From: Ganoderma boninense | Taxonomy: Eukaryota; Basidiomycota; Agaricomycetes; Polyporales; Polyporaceae | Assembly (NCBI GenBank): GCA_002900995.3 | Contig: CM035312.1 | Span: 2,651,582 to 2,715,581 of the forward strand | Direction: 5' to 3' | Length of the DNA stretch: 64,000 nucleotides | In this document: one piece after another, positions 45,775 to 57,972 of the stretch | Position numbering within the stretch: position 1 is the first letter of the stretch | Layout: each line of letters begins with the position of its first letter | Translations under genes and position numbers: made by a program | The notes under the pieces: model-generated | The model's input: the letters and a program-made list of their open reading frames with translations, nothing else | Told to the model about the DNA's origin: nothing | Databases searched by the model: none

Positions 45775-47805
45775 ATGGCCGACCCGAACTTCGAGAACCC
45801 GGTGATCCTCGACCTGATGAGCTCGTACGGGCCCATCCTCATCGGGGCCATCTTCCAGTCGGTGCTCTATGGGATGGCAGTCATCCAGATGTGCGTCTTT
45901 CGCTTACCTCCGCGCCCGAGCTCCCTCCTGATGGCGCGCTTGTTGGCAGCTTCATGTACTTCAATAAGTGAGTCGACGGTCGTTATCTTGACGCGTGTAG
46001 GGCGGGGAATGGGAGGCTGATCATGGGCGCGCCGCAGTTACGAGAAGGATTCCATCTGGATGAAGCTCTACGTACGTCCACTCCGAAGTGACCTCTTCCG
46101 TTGTTCGAGGCTTACGTTTGGGTGTAGGTCATGCTTATCTGGTACATGCGCTTCCTGTCGGGGGAACACCGTTCAGTTGGCTTACTGTACGGTCTAGGGC
46201 GATTGAAACTGCGAGCACCATCTCGGTTTTGGCAGCCAGTGAGTGCACATCCTTGCTTTGAAGCGCATCCTCCGCCTCATGCTTGTCCGCAGTGTGGCCG
46301 GTGCTGATCCTGCGCTGGGGATCTCTTCACGAGCTGGCACAGACTCAACTGTACGTTCTTCGTTTCTCCATACGTTCTCCCTCGCTAATATCATGCGTGC
46401 AGACCAATCCTGGTAAGATCCCCTCGTCGCGCATTTCGCTCAGATTCTGACCTGACCTTGACTTCTTGTAAAGCACCGGGTTTGGTTGACGGTGAGAGTC
46501 TCCTCTAACCATCTCTAAATCTAAGACTCACTCGTGCAATAGGGCTTATCTACTTTCCTCGTTCATATGTTCTTTATTTATCGTATTTACATGGGTAGGT
46601 CCATTCATGAGTTCGCACATTGTCACGTCTCACGTCGAAGCGTCCCGCAGTCAGCGGAAGAAGCCTCTATCCTCTGCTTCTTGTAAGTCTTCAAGGCCCA
46701 AAATTCAGTCTTGTTTGTGCTCATACATTGATGCAGATTCCGTTCACGTTGTACCAAATGAGTGAGTCTGACTTCCCAAGCCCTTCTCTAGTTTGCTGAC
46801 GACATGAACAATCTGCTCAGTTGAGACGTGGGGTGAGTTCCTTCTGCGATATCGTCGTTTTAGCACATACACTCATTTGCCTTGTTTTCCAGTTTACGTG
46901 AACCGGGCGTACGCATATTCGTGGTTCATTGGGTTATCCACCGGTACTCATGCTCCTCTTCCTGCAGTCTCAGCGACCCCAGTCTGTCTACGCTTTCGGG
47001 AAGGTTTCTCACGGCAAGTCTCATCCAATTGTGCTCTATTCCGTCAAGAGTCCTCATCAGCGTTGTAGGATCTCGGAACGAGTGGCCGTGCTGTGATCGC
47101 ATTCGTCGACATCGCTATTGTCGGCCTGATGATATTCTCCTTGCTGAAGGACGGCTACCCTACCTTCCAGAAGTACGTCTTCTTCATCCCGCCCTCCACC
47201 TTTTTGTGAGGAGTTAAACTACCACGTTATAGCTCGCGGAAGATGATCTTCAGGCTGATGGTCCTCACGATCAACACCGGTGTCTGGACAGCCATCTTCG
47301 CCATCGTCGACCTCGCCCTGGTACGTGGCCAGCACGCTATCCGCTATCCCGCGGTCGTCGGCCAGACTCGCTGACGCTACCTCTTGTCGTGCAGATCCTA
47401 CCATTCCAGAACCAGCTCTACTACGCTGCGGTCGACTTCCCGCTCACCTCGCTCTACCTCAACTCGCTCCTGGCGAACCTGAACGCGCGCGAATACGTAC
47501 GCAGCGCCGCCGTCGACGTCTCGTACAACAGCTACCCCATGGGCGAGTCGACCTTCCGCAGCGCGGGCCGGATAACGACCACTACCCAGGTTCCTGCCCA
47601 TCAAGCGTATCCCTAGTAGGCTGATTTGCTCACGCTGCCAGCAGGGCCACGGGATCCACATCAACACGACCACGGACACCGCTGTCTACGGTGACCACGA
47701 CATCCTCACGCTCAAGGCAAGTCTCCCACTCACTCGCCTCCTACGTCGTCGTGCAGTGCGTTTCCGCTGACGCCGTGCATATCGCAGGCCGGTAGCAAGG
47801 TGTAA
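45775..47805 (+). CDS. DUF6534-type multi-pass membrane protein, copy 1
   Basis: Reconstructed as 18 exons: 45775-45890, 45950-45967, 46038-46071, 46128-46141, 46198-46238, 46293-46350, 46403-46412, 46474-46491, 46543-46594, 46651-46682, 46737-46761, 46821-46832, 46893-47017, 47069-47172, 47233-47320, 47395-47589, 47645-47716, 47788-47805; sum 1032 nt, 343 residues. Membrane segments include GPILIGAIFQSVLYGMAVIQ, LVHMFFIYRIYM and AVIAFVDIAIVGLMIF. The C-terminal family hallmark is INTGVWTAIFAIVDLAL followed by PLTSLYLNSLLANLNAREY. This family is widespread in mushrooms and uncharacterised. The last intron uses a GC donor; reading through it instead would give a different short tail. Structure was checked against the paralogue at 54215. 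Confidence 0.85.
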
Positions 47806-49251
47806 CTGTGACTGATACTTCTACTTCGCCGCTGAACGCTCTGTGATGTGTTTGGGTAACACCCCCGTGTACGCTATGCCATGACGACTCCTCGGACCAT
47901 GTATCTGGAAGCTAGCGCTGTGCCAGACTGTAGTTACTAACTTTGTTTAACTTATTCCTTAGTACCCTTATTGCTCGCCGTGGCTCTCCGACAGATAAAC
48001 AATGTGGATGCCTTTGAGCCCTTTTTCACGATTACTATCTACTTACACCGAGTCTGCAGCAACGCTCGTGCTTCCTCCGAGGGACTGGTAGGACGACCAT
48101 CGCAGTCATGATCGTAAGTAGCGTGGCCACGCACCATGATTGGCGGGGCATCGTGCATCGAAGCCGATACAGTAAGTACTTTCCCTGAGGCTAAGCAACT
48201 TAGACTCCACATGCACGAAGTTCCACGACCCTTGAAGCACGGAAAACGAGTTCAGCCAAAGTTCAACGTCCAGCAGTCAGTAGCGACTTAGTGCGGCTGA
48301 TCACGCTACTTACGTGGCGTCGAGCTGATATCGCTCACATCTGTGATGGCTTTGGAGCTACTTCCCGATCCATCAAGCCCAACGGATGCACGTGGTTGCG
48401 CTATTTTCAGTCGCTGTTCCTTCTATAGCTTCGGACCACTCGGCGGAAGCAGTTCTGGCCAAGACCTGGCGGGTGTGGTCATTGTGTGGTCGTAAGAGCC
48501 TAGGGGAGCCATGTCATGCCCTGTCATGCATATGCCCGCCGTATAAGTTGCACAGATACTGTTACGATAGGCACTGACAGATGGGTGGCGCACATCAGTT
48601 TTTATCCATCGAAGGCTCTTTTTTTTCATAAGCTTGCAATCGAACCGGAGAACGGGGGGACACGCAATACAGAGCAGGTAGACTTGCGAGAGAGAGCATC
48701 GCAATTGCAATCAATCAGTGGTCAACCGAGCGACCAGTCCGAGTCTTCCTGAGCTTAAGATGCCGGCAAAGCACTCAGCTGCTATAACTCTGCACTACTG
48801 GACACTAGCCAAGATCATAGAGAGCATCCGGAGTCCGGTGGGGGCAAAAGCGGAAAGGCGATACTCAACGGAGATACGGCGTGGAAACGGTGATCGTCGT
48901 GGATCGTCAGGAATCGTCGCGGATTCAGGAAAATCACCTGGCAGTGTCCCTGCGGTGTCTGGGGTCCCGACTAGCCAGGTTCAGCTCAGGCCATGAAATG
49001 CACTGTGACTTGCTCTTGGCGACTGAGACGCAGACACCCACGGCCATCACCATCGTGCCTTGCTTTGATAGAACTGCCTTCATGGTTGCTGCATGGCCTT
49101 CTGGACCCTTCCGATCTCCGCTTCTTCGCCTTATAGCCATGTCAATCGGCCACTGAATGCTAATTAACAGGATCCTCCGTCGTTGTGCGCTATCAGTGCA
49201 ACACCAGACCCGCGGACGGCATCCGACAGTGGACACACCGTAGAACTTGCC
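47806..49251. other. Intergenic, nothing recognised
   Basis: Short frames only, no motif. Upstream region of the P450 at 49252. Confidence 0.45.
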
Positions 49252-51475
49252 ATGCCCCTCTTTGACCCGTATGCCGTTCTCGTGGTGGGCCTTGTAGCGC
49301 TCGTTCTCGTGTCCCTCTTTCGTCCCTCCAAGCAGCGCTATCCTCCTGGTCCTCCGACCAGGCCCCTCGTCGGAAACATCCTTGATGTCTCTCCACAAGG
49401 GGCGTGGACGAAGTTCACCGAATACAAATCAGTATATGGTTTGTTCCTCTTACAATACCTCGCTTACGTGAGCTGAAGTCGTCCTTAGGTGACTTAGTCT
49501 TCTTCCATGGTCTCGGAAACAGCGTCCTCGTCCTCAACTCCATGAAGGCGATCAATGACCTTTTGGAGAAGAGAGGGAGTATTTACTCTGATAGGCCGTC
49601 TTTCGCCGTCGTCGGTGACCTGATGGGTCTCGGACAGGTGCGCTGCGAGCCATCCTGTTTTGCGACCCATGCTGATTCGTGTACCCCAGAGCATGCCACT
49701 TCTTCCATGTCGCGAAGAGTGGCGCGCCCACCGAAAACTCGCATACACGGCCCTGAACGCGACCGCTGTGAAACGCTACCACATAATTCAAGAGGACCTT
49801 GCGGCCATCCTCAGCAAACAAATCCTCGAGACTCCCGAGGACTTCTTTGGCCACGTCCGGCTGTTAGTTCTCTTCTGTATTGGTGGTAGCCTGCCCTCGC
49901 TCACGTTGAACGATCCGGTTCTCAGAACAGCCGGACGCATTATTCTGTCGGTAACCTATGGCCTCTCTGTCAACACCGCAGATAGCGAGGTCTAGTCTCC
50001 CCAACTTTGAAGGCTACCCTATGCTGACCTCTGGCAAAGTATATCGCACACGCAGAGGATACCATGCACATGATCAGCCGTGCCACAGTTCCAGGCGCAT
50101 TTCTAGCCGATCTTCTCCCGTGGAGTGAGCATTTTGGACACGTTCACCACACGCGCAGTTCGCGCCACTGACACGAGCCGGATGCAGTGAAGCATCTCCC
50201 CTCCTGGCTCCCGTTCCACAAAGAGGCCAAGAAAGGACACGATATGATCTATGAGCTCGTGACCAAGCCCTTCGAGCATGTCAAGCGTGAGATGGTACGT
50301 TGCGTGGTTTGAGCTGCGCCCTCGTAGTTGGACTAATTCCGCCGCTAGGCAGCAGGTATCGCACCTCCGTCGCTGACACAGGACCTGCTGTCCGCGGATG
50401 CCTTGACCGAGCGTTCGGAGCAGCAGATCAAGTGGACTACAGGCGCATTGTATGGAGGTTAGTAGACTCTCACATCGCGGCTCCGTACTCATGTTTAATG
50501 ACACGACAATCGGATCTTAGCTGGTGGCGAAACAGTATGGGATTATCCTTGTGCGTTTGCTAGATGGTTGTGGCTGACATCTGAGCAGACTTACTCGACC
50601 GTCCTGACGTGCATAATGGCCATGGCGCTCCACCCCGACAAGCTTCGCAAGGCTCAGGCTGAGCTCGACGAGGTCGTCGGGGCAGAGCGTATGCCCACGA
50701 TTTCCGACAAAGCAAGTCTACCTTATGTGAACGCACTCATCAAGGAAGTGATGCGGTGGCACCCTGCCCTTCCGCTGAGTTCGTGGTCAAATATTGGCAA
50801 TGTCGAGAGGTCCTGACTGTTCCATTCGTAATGTGCACAGGCATCGCTCGCTGCACGTCTGAGGACGACGTCTACGAGGGCTACACGATCCCAAAGGGGA
50901 CGATCGTCATGCCCAACGTCTGGTCCGTCCTCCTCGTCTTTGGGTCTTCGTTCACTCCACTTAATCGAGCCTTCCTAGGTCCATCGCATTCTCGAAGCTC
51001 GGACCATACGACCCCGAAGAATTCGTCCCAGAACGCTTCCTAGACAAAACAGGAGAGGCACCTATCGACCCAACAACATCCTGGGCGTTCGGCTTTGCAC
51101 GTCGGTAAGCCGAGTTCTCGTTCTCTCTCCAGAACGTCGTCGTCGTCGTCCTGACGTCCTCGAACCTTCGCATCGCAGGATATGCCCAGGGAAGGCACTC
51201 GGCGAGAACTCGGTGTTCATTCTCATCGCTACTCTGCTGGCGATGTTCGACATTGCGCCGCCCGATGAAGGCGATCTCAAGCCGCACTTCGGACTAGGAC
51301 TCGTCAGGTGCGTCCACCGGACTCGAATGCCACTTCGTCCCCCGTCGAGGACCTGAGGCTGATACGGATACGCGCACTCTTCAGCTACCCCGAGCCGTTC
51401 AAGTGCAAGATTACACCACGGTCTCCCTCGAAAGCTGCCCAGATAGTGTGGAGGGCAGGTCAGACGGTGGTATAG
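49252..51475 (+). CDS. Cytochrome P450 monooxygenase, 13 exons
   Basis: Exons 49252-49438, 49489-49637, 49690-49862, 49926-49989, 50040-50124, 50188-50294, 50349-50457, 50521-50534, 50589-50778, 50841-50922, 50979-51104, 51179-51307, 51385-51475 sum to 1506 nt, 501 residues. N-terminal anchor [18 protein letters not shown] and hinge [21 protein letters not shown] helix C, I-helix AGGETTYSTV (its AGGET on a 14-nt microexon), K-helix [15 protein letters not shown] in [10 protein letters not shown], heme loop [15 protein letters not shown] split by an intron. It is the common basidiomycete type often labelled O-methylsterigmatocystin oxidoreductase-like, unrelated in substrate. Flanked by the two DUF6534 genes. 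Confidence 0.93.
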
Positions 51476-53268
51476 ACGAACGGCACTGAACAACAGCCGC
51501 CCTTGCGTCAGGGTTGCTGGTGCTTCATGACACTCAATTACTCTGACGGCGCGCAGACAAGCAGGACGAGACCAGATTCATCATTTGTATTCACATATTA
51601 TTCAATCTAGCGATAGCGTCGTTCTTCAACTGGAGGAGACCGAATCGCTTGGACTCGAAGGTAACCCTGAGGTGAGACTGTGTGGGAAAACTGCATCGGT
51701 TAGCTTCGAGCTCCAGCCGCAGGAGCGAGCGCTCCGATCTTCTTGGTTTCGTCTTTCGCCTCTCCTCCGCTGCGAAGCTCGCCGACCTGTCGTCTCTGAT
51801 CCTCATGACGCTTTATTACGACTTCTCTAGATGTCGGCTATTGCCTCTGAGATGCCCAGTCCGGCGTTGACGCGGTCCGAGCACTCTCTCAGCGCGCTCG
51901 TCCGATGCCACCTCACACACATTCAAGGTTGTCACCAATGGCATTGCCAAGCTCGCGCTCGTAGTTTAGCGGACCCTTACTTGAAGAACACTTTATCTCC
52001 ATGAAGATGTCCCACGTAACCGAGCCTGAGCTACTCGAAGCTTCGCGCTCTGCGGTACTCATTCAATTCTCCAAGCCGGTACGTCGATGCATGCGTGGCC
52101 TGAACTTTGCAATTCTCGCTGATCGTTTTGACCCCTTCAATAGGCACATATATGTTTCTCGTCGGTGTATTTCATTCAGCACACGCGCGGCGCCTCGCAC
52201 GGTGCCGCCCTGCATGGGCGCGACTCCAAACCTGTCTCGATAACGCCGAACAGTCGTCGCCAAGCTGCGCCCGTATCTAATTTATGTTCTTTTAGCAAAG
52301 GCTACCATCCAAACGGCTGGATTGCCCGCTTTGCCTGCGATGCGGAGCATGAAACCAGCCACTGACATGGTGTTTCAACGCACCGCCGACACGAGTCAGC
52401 CGTGGCTGGCTAGCCTAGTCGATATGGGATACATTGTTACACCATTATTATGCACATGCGCACCAGTGGTACATGAAGCCGTGTTATGTGTGAGTTTTCC
52501 GTTCGTTCGGTGCTTCCCCAAGCCCACTCACACTGTCAGTCCAGATCGACGGTTCTAGGTTGTAGATGACCCGACACCGGCAATAGACGGTAAGGGATGC
52601 TTTTCGTGTCAATGTTTCCGTAAATGCTGATGCTGACTCTACATGACAGGCTAGGTGAGAAGCATGTGAGGATGGGTAATGGTGGGAGGATTCAGCCGCG
52701 CGTGGCGGATAGCTGACCCCACATATACCGATCTCTCGTCCTGTGAGCGTTCTTCCTTCCTTTCTGAATTCTAGAGATGCCTAACTATCTGTGTTGTGAG
52801 AGGTCAGGACGAAGACCGTACATACCATATTGTACAATCCACCTTCCACAAACAAAGGATAGGCTTCCTGCTGACATGAGCACTCAGTCTCGATCCCTCA
52901 ATGCCATTCTGTGTCCGAGTCGTTTACTCATTTAAGAGCTAGGACGAGGGTCGACGTGTCCCTGCCCGACGATACGCTTATTCTCTCGAGGACGTCTAAG
53001 CTCATGGCCCAGCATGCCGTGCACCAGGGTGAGCAGCCCTACCCCAATTCTATAGCGTTTGAGTCATCTCTCTGGAGTCTGACGCAGCACCATGTTTACC
53101 AGGAGCAAGCAATTCACGTCCACGCCGCAGGAGTACGTTGTATGGGTATAGCAGTGCCCATGGTACCCGCATCATTGTCGATATCCTCTTTCTCACGTGT
53201 TGAATCATGACATTCATGGTTGGCATACGTAGAAAATTCTTCATGAAGATGGCAGAGAACGACTGACG
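51476..53268. other. Intergenic, with an orphan exon-like start at 52001
   Basis: At 52001 an ATG opens MKMSHVTEPELLEASRSAVL then IQFSKP and a donor GTACGT; about 60 nt on, after an acceptor ATAG, YMFLVGVF appears in another phase. This resembles the beginning of DUF6533-type membrane proteins, but no continuation is found. The rest shows no gene. Confidence 0.35.
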
Positions 53269-53994
53269 ATGTCTTTTGAACCAGTTCGATCCGTACGAAA
53301 GTTAAGCTCTGTTGAAGATTTGAGTTCGCCTCCCTTGAGATCCTTGTCGATTCTCGATCTGGACCTCGTCCTGGGTTTCGGTCTCGTCATGTACGTACTT
53401 CAAATATGTTTCTTCCTCGCCCAAGTGCCTCTCCTATTCGAATCTCTATTAGTGGTCCATGCATCTGGACTCTGTCGCGCGACGGCGCATTCTCTTACAC
53501 GCAGGACAATTCCGCCTGTCCCGAAGAGCAGCAAGCTCATAGGGAGAGGGGATATTCTCACACGACGCGTCGAATCCACCTTCCGCCCACACAATATCCG
53601 CAGCAGCCAGATATGCGTCGCAGTGTCCTACAAGATCTCGCAATATAATATCGACTGGGAGACCCCTTCTCTCGCGATTGGCAATGACCACGATTGCGTC
53701 GTCCCGGTGCCCACCATTGCAATAGGCACCCCCTCGTCACCGTCCCGAGGAACCTCGCTGAAGGCTTTCCCCTTCGCACGAACGCCCCCCCAGCCCGGCT
53801 TCTCATGTGAGTTGCCGTGTATCGTGGAAGCCGCCAACGCCCATTCTCCCACCACCGGCTGGCAACCAAAAGGGCCGGCGATAACGTCTCTTCGGAGAAG
53901 GGGGTCGACGCATTCAACAGGCCACGAAGAAGGCCAGGCACCACGCTGCCCTTACCACATCCGGACCCGAAGGCGTCACTCGTGCTTTTCTTAA
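53269..53994 (+). CDS. Unrecognised 241-codon open frame
   Basis: ATG at 53269 begins MSFEPVRSVRKLSSVEDLSS, followed by one hydrophobic stretch (LVLGFGLVMYVLQICFFLAQ) and a Ser/Arg/Pro-rich remainder. No domain is recognised and composition after residue 70 is not clearly coding. The frame lies upstream of DUF6534 copy 2. It could be a real one-pass membrane protein with unseen introns, or chance. Confidence 0.22.
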   Translation: MSFEPVRSVRKLSSVEDLSSPPLRSLSILDLDLVLGFGLVMYVLQICFFLAQVPLLFESLLVVHASGLCRATAHSLTRRTIPPVPKSSKLIGRGDILTRRVESTFRPHNIRSSQICVAVSYKISQYNIDWETPSLAIGNDHDCVVPVPTIAIGTPSSPSRGTSLKAFPFARTPPQPGFSCELPCIVEAANAHSPTTGWQPKGPAITSLRRRGSTHSTGHEEGQAPRCPYHIRTRRRHSCFS

Positions 53995-54214
53995 CGGGCG
54001 GCGCGATAGTGCGTCGCGGACGGTTCTGGCATCGTCGAAGGCTGACCGCGTCCGTTCTCACATCGACTCACCGGTGCGCACGTAATGCATCGCGTCGAAA
54101 GGGGTCCGTGCGTCGTCTCGGTCTCAAGCCTGTCAAGACCACCCATATAGGTCGTCTCCGTGCATCCACTGCGCTTGAATTCGACCTCTCCTCGCCAGTG
54201 CCCTCAGCTGCAGG

Positions 54215-56467
54215 ATGGACGCCGCTCTCAGCCCCTCTGATGCTGCAGCTTCCCTCGTCGAGTCAACATCATGGGGTCGTGGGGGTGCATCCTCCTTGGC
54301 ACCTGCCTCAGCGCGGTATTATGGGGCATCGCCTGCATGCAGACGTACGTAACCCGGCTTCTGTCTGTCGGTATCGCCAGTTCATGGGTCCCTCGTTGAC
54401 ATCGCCAACGTCCAGGTTCCTCTACTTCCTGATGTACGCTATCGCGCATCAGTGCTGTCTGTCGGGGACGCTGCCCTGAAATACTGTCCTACATTCTAGC
54501 TACGACAAGGATGGTGCAGCCTTGAAGTCATTCGTAAGCATGCCCTAATCAAATGACAATACTACCTACGTTGTCGGTATCTCCTTAACGGCACCTGCGC
54601 GGCCCACAGGTGGTCTTCGTCTGGTAAGTAGCGATTCGACTTTGCTGCGTTCCGTCGCCACGACCTGAGCTGCACCACGCGGGCAGGGCATTCACCACGC
54701 TGGACCTCGTGCTGAGCATTGCATCGAGTAAGGGCTTCAGTGTCTATTGGCCGGCCCGTCCCAGGAGCCTGCTCATGACACAACGTCCTGTCAGTGTTCC
54801 CGGTCCTCATTCTGCACTGGGGGTCCGTCGACACGCTACTCCGCACGCAGACGTGAGTATGGCCGTATCCGAATCTTCAGGACGTCCCTTCTGACATCAG
54901 ATCCAGGTTGCTGAACGTATGTCCCCGACTTTGGCATCAGGCTTGCCCCAGCAAAACCAGTCTACCAAGCTCACTCATTCTCCTTGATTCATAGCACCAC
55001 GGCTGGGTGTCGGTGAGTACGAGCACTTCGCGAGGGGACGGGGCTGCCCCTCTGACGTCAGGGAGACCAGGGCATCGTCGCCTTCTCTGTCCAGATGTTC
55101 TTCGTGTATAGGATCCACAGATGTGAGCGCCGCGCTCCGAGTCGCCTCGGGCCTCCCGATCTCTCCGATCGCTGACGTCAGTCATTGTGCAGTCAGTGGA
55201 AGGAAGTGGTATTTCCCTGCAATAATTGTACGCCGTTTCCCTTCCTGTTCGGTGGGGTATTCATCCTCATGGCTGGGTACAGTTTCCGTTTGCGCTGTGG
55301 GAACTTGGTATGTCCTGCGATCCATCTCTCCGAGCTTGGCGGAAGATTGACTAGGCCCTCGCGGTGCCCCCCTCAGTCGGCTCTATCCGTACGTCGCTTG
55401 GGTGCCGTAGTCGTCGCACAGTAGTGGCTGACGCCGTCCCGGGCTCGGGCTCGGGTAGCCTTGACTATATGGCTGTCAGTATGGGAGAACTTCGAGCATA
55501 CGGACTTTGACGCTTACCTGAAATGCCACCACAGCGACCAGCAAGCGCCACTCAGCGACGTCGCGGATAAGCGGAACATCGTACGTTTCTCTCTTGTGCC
55601 GTCCGTGATTGAGAAGCTGGGTCCGTCCACGGTCTGATCCATCCCACAGAATCTAGAGATCTCCGGCCGCTCTGTCGGCGCGTTCGTCGACATCATGATC
55701 ACGAGCGCGATGGTCTACCTGTTGGCAAAGAACCGTCAGCCCGACATTCGCAGGTAAGGCACACGCAGCTATACCTATTACGCCCCTTCCTTCCACACAG
55801 AGTGCTTAAGCTCTTCGTCGAAGGTCGAACAAGATGATATACCGCCTCATCATCATGACAGTAAACACCGGGATGTGGACAGCACTCATCGCGCTCGTCG
55901 ACGTGGCCTTGGTGCGTCCCGACTCCCGAAGCCTGTACCTCGTACTATCCCGGGGCGGCGCCCACCTTAGCTGATACCCTGGCCTTTCCCTTTGTCCACC
56001 AGATCGCGGCGTTCCCGAACGGCCTGCAGCTCTTCGCGGTCGAGCTGCCTCTCAACCCCCTCTATCTGAACATGCTGCTGGCGAACCTCAACGCGCGCCG
56101 CCTCGTGCGGAAGGTGGACGGTATAAACATGAGCCTCGAGAGCCGGATCATCGCCGACCTCGCCCTGGTCGGCTTGGACAGCAGGCCGCTGGCGCGGGCT
56201 GACAACAAACATGTGAGCTATGCTGTTGACTGTGACTCGTTGCTCTGGGCTCCTCCCGAGCATCCCGCTGACGTCAATGCTAATTGTTAATGAAACGCAC
56301 GCACTTGCCAGGGCCACCGGCCATCTCTCGCGATCCGTGTGGAGACGATGCACACTATCCACGAGGAGGAGGACGCCGAGTTCAGCAAATCGGGGGAGGT
56401 CGGAGTGTTGGACAGCGTGCTTACGGTGGACGGAAGTATCCAGCAGATCGAACGATCCTTCGTCTGA
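54215..56467 (+). CDS. DUF6534-type multi-pass membrane protein, copy 2
   Basis: Exons 54215-54344, 54416-54433, 54500-54533, 54610-54623, 54687-54727, 54795-54852, 54907-54916, 54995-55012, 55062-55122, 55193-55227, 55283-55307, 55377-55388, 55480-55580, 55650-55753, 55824-55911, 56003-56212, 56312-56467. Same order as copy 1, with eleven exons identical in length (18, 34, 14, 41, 58, 10, 18, 25, 12, 104, 88 nt). Segments: CILLGTCLSAVLWGIACMQT, VQMFFVYRIH, VGAFVDIMITSAMVYLL, and the hallmark VNTGMWTALIALVDVAL then LYLNMLLANLNARR. The tail is acidic. One G appears missing from the GGGGG run near 54281; adding it joins the leader MDAALSPSDAAASLVEST to the first helix. Function unknown. Confidence 0.85.
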
Positions 56468-57012
56468 TGATGATACGCATGCCTGTCGTCCCTCTGAATC
56501 GTGCCGCACGCCTGTATAGTATATTGTACTACATATGCATTGTCAATAGACCTAGACAAGATGGAAGGAATCGGATGAGCTACCACTATTTCGGTTACAG
56601 CAGTCTCGGGTAGGTCATGAAGTGAGGCTATCTGGGGTTATCCTCACTTCTATTTGCTGCAGTATGAATCGGTGCACGTACTGCATGGCGTGGAAGAGAC
56701 ATAGTGACTCATCGTAGGCACATTCATGGTCGTCGAGGTTTCTCTGGATGATTTATTTGGCCGACACCGTGCTCACTTCCGCTTCGGGGTCTAGTTGTAT
56801 AGGTATCAGCAATGACATAGACGAGAAATAGGCCAAAACATACGGCGAATTACGTGGCCGTGTACGACCTCGATGAAGTGGTTATGTTATGGTTTCTCAT
56901 GAGGAGCACACTAGGCGCAGCTGAAATGATGACGAAAAGTGCAGTGCGTGATTGAGATCAAGAATCTTGGGCGACGATATCCAGGGTACACTACATTGAA
57001 AGCGAGGGCGTT
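56468..57012. other. Convergent intergenic region
   Basis: Between the 3' ends of DUF6534 copy 2 and Elongin C. No gene or repeat seen. Confidence 0.5.
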
Positions 57013-57690
57013 TCATGCTGACTCACAACGGTCAGCACGAGACTCAAAAAGAACTCCAATCGAGTGGCACTCACTGTCGTAATAATCTGCGGCAACTAAC
57101 CTGCATGGGTCCAGAACAGCAACATTAATACCGGATGGAGGCAGGAGGTACTGATGAAGCAGGAAACCTACAGCTCCAGGGAAATCTCCGGGTTCACTCG
57201 TTCCTGGAAATCGGGGATGTCCTCGTTTTTCTTCGCATTTTCGTACGTGGACTTGTAAATCAGGTACTCCGACAGCTTCTCCACGATGATACCGCTGAAC
57301 GTCGCCAGAGTCTGTTAGGTACGCGTATTCGCATACCAGGGAGATGAGCGCCGCAACGTACCGTTCGTTCATAGTACAGGTGTTCGAGATGGTTTCCACG
57401 AATCCAGCTGATTTGCGCCGAAGAGATGGGGAGTAAGTGCGTAGCCCTTATAAGCGGCTATTTCGGACGTAGTTGCAAGCTCACCATCAGCGCTGAGCAT
57501 GTTCTTGAGCATACCACTACACATGGCGACTTTCCGTCTAACAAGGTAATGATATCCATCGCTGCTAGTAAGGCGAACCCATTCGTTCGCGGTGTCCTTC
57601 TCGTCTCTCTTTAATGAGCAAAATGGAGAAAAGTCAGGCACGATGATTGTGGCGAGGATCCACGGAACCCAAATTGAGGCTTACTTGCAT
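57013..57690 (-). CDS. ELC1: Elongin C homologue (BTB/Skp1-like fold)
   Basis: Minus-strand exons 57690-57685, 57608-57485, 57407-57362, 57294-57172, 57100-57013 sum to 387 nt, 128 residues. The first coding exon is only six bases (ATGCAA). The protein reads WVRLTSSDGYHYLVRRKVAM, then SGMLKNMLS, TCTMNERGIIVEKLSEYLIY, NEDIPDFQERVNPEISLELL and VAADYYDSE, matching Elongin C closely. It bridges SOCS/VHL/Elongin A-type box proteins to cullin in ubiquitin ligases and the Elongin complex. Homologues usually end just after AADYYD-like sequence, so the last ~20 residues may be intron read-through (a donor-like GTGAGT sits in GACAGTGAGTGCC). It is divergently oriented from Ubc13 with 282 nt between starts. 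Confidence 0.92.
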
Positions 57691-57972
57691 CGCAGCAATG
57701 GAGGTTGTGCCGCTGGCGGCAATAGTTCAGTCCTGTGACTGACATTCCACTAGATTACACGTACCCTGAATACGACAAATGCGAAGATCGAGGCGGAGAA
57801 CGCGAGAAGAGGAGAGGAGAAGTGGTTGAGCGACTCGAACAACCGCCGCCGTTATGTGGATTGCCGGGCCGAGTGATCCGTTCCCTTTTATGGAGGCGTC
57901 GGGCGCAGGGCGAGAGCGAGCGCAAGGATATCCACGACTCTGCCAACGACCCAACGCCACCGACCCCGCCCG
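57691..57972. promoter_or_regulatory. Shared divergent promoter region of Elongin C and Ubc13
   Basis: The two ATGs (57690 minus, 57973 plus) are 282 nt apart and point away from each other, so both promoters must overlap or abut here. No clear TATA box seen. Confidence 0.5.
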
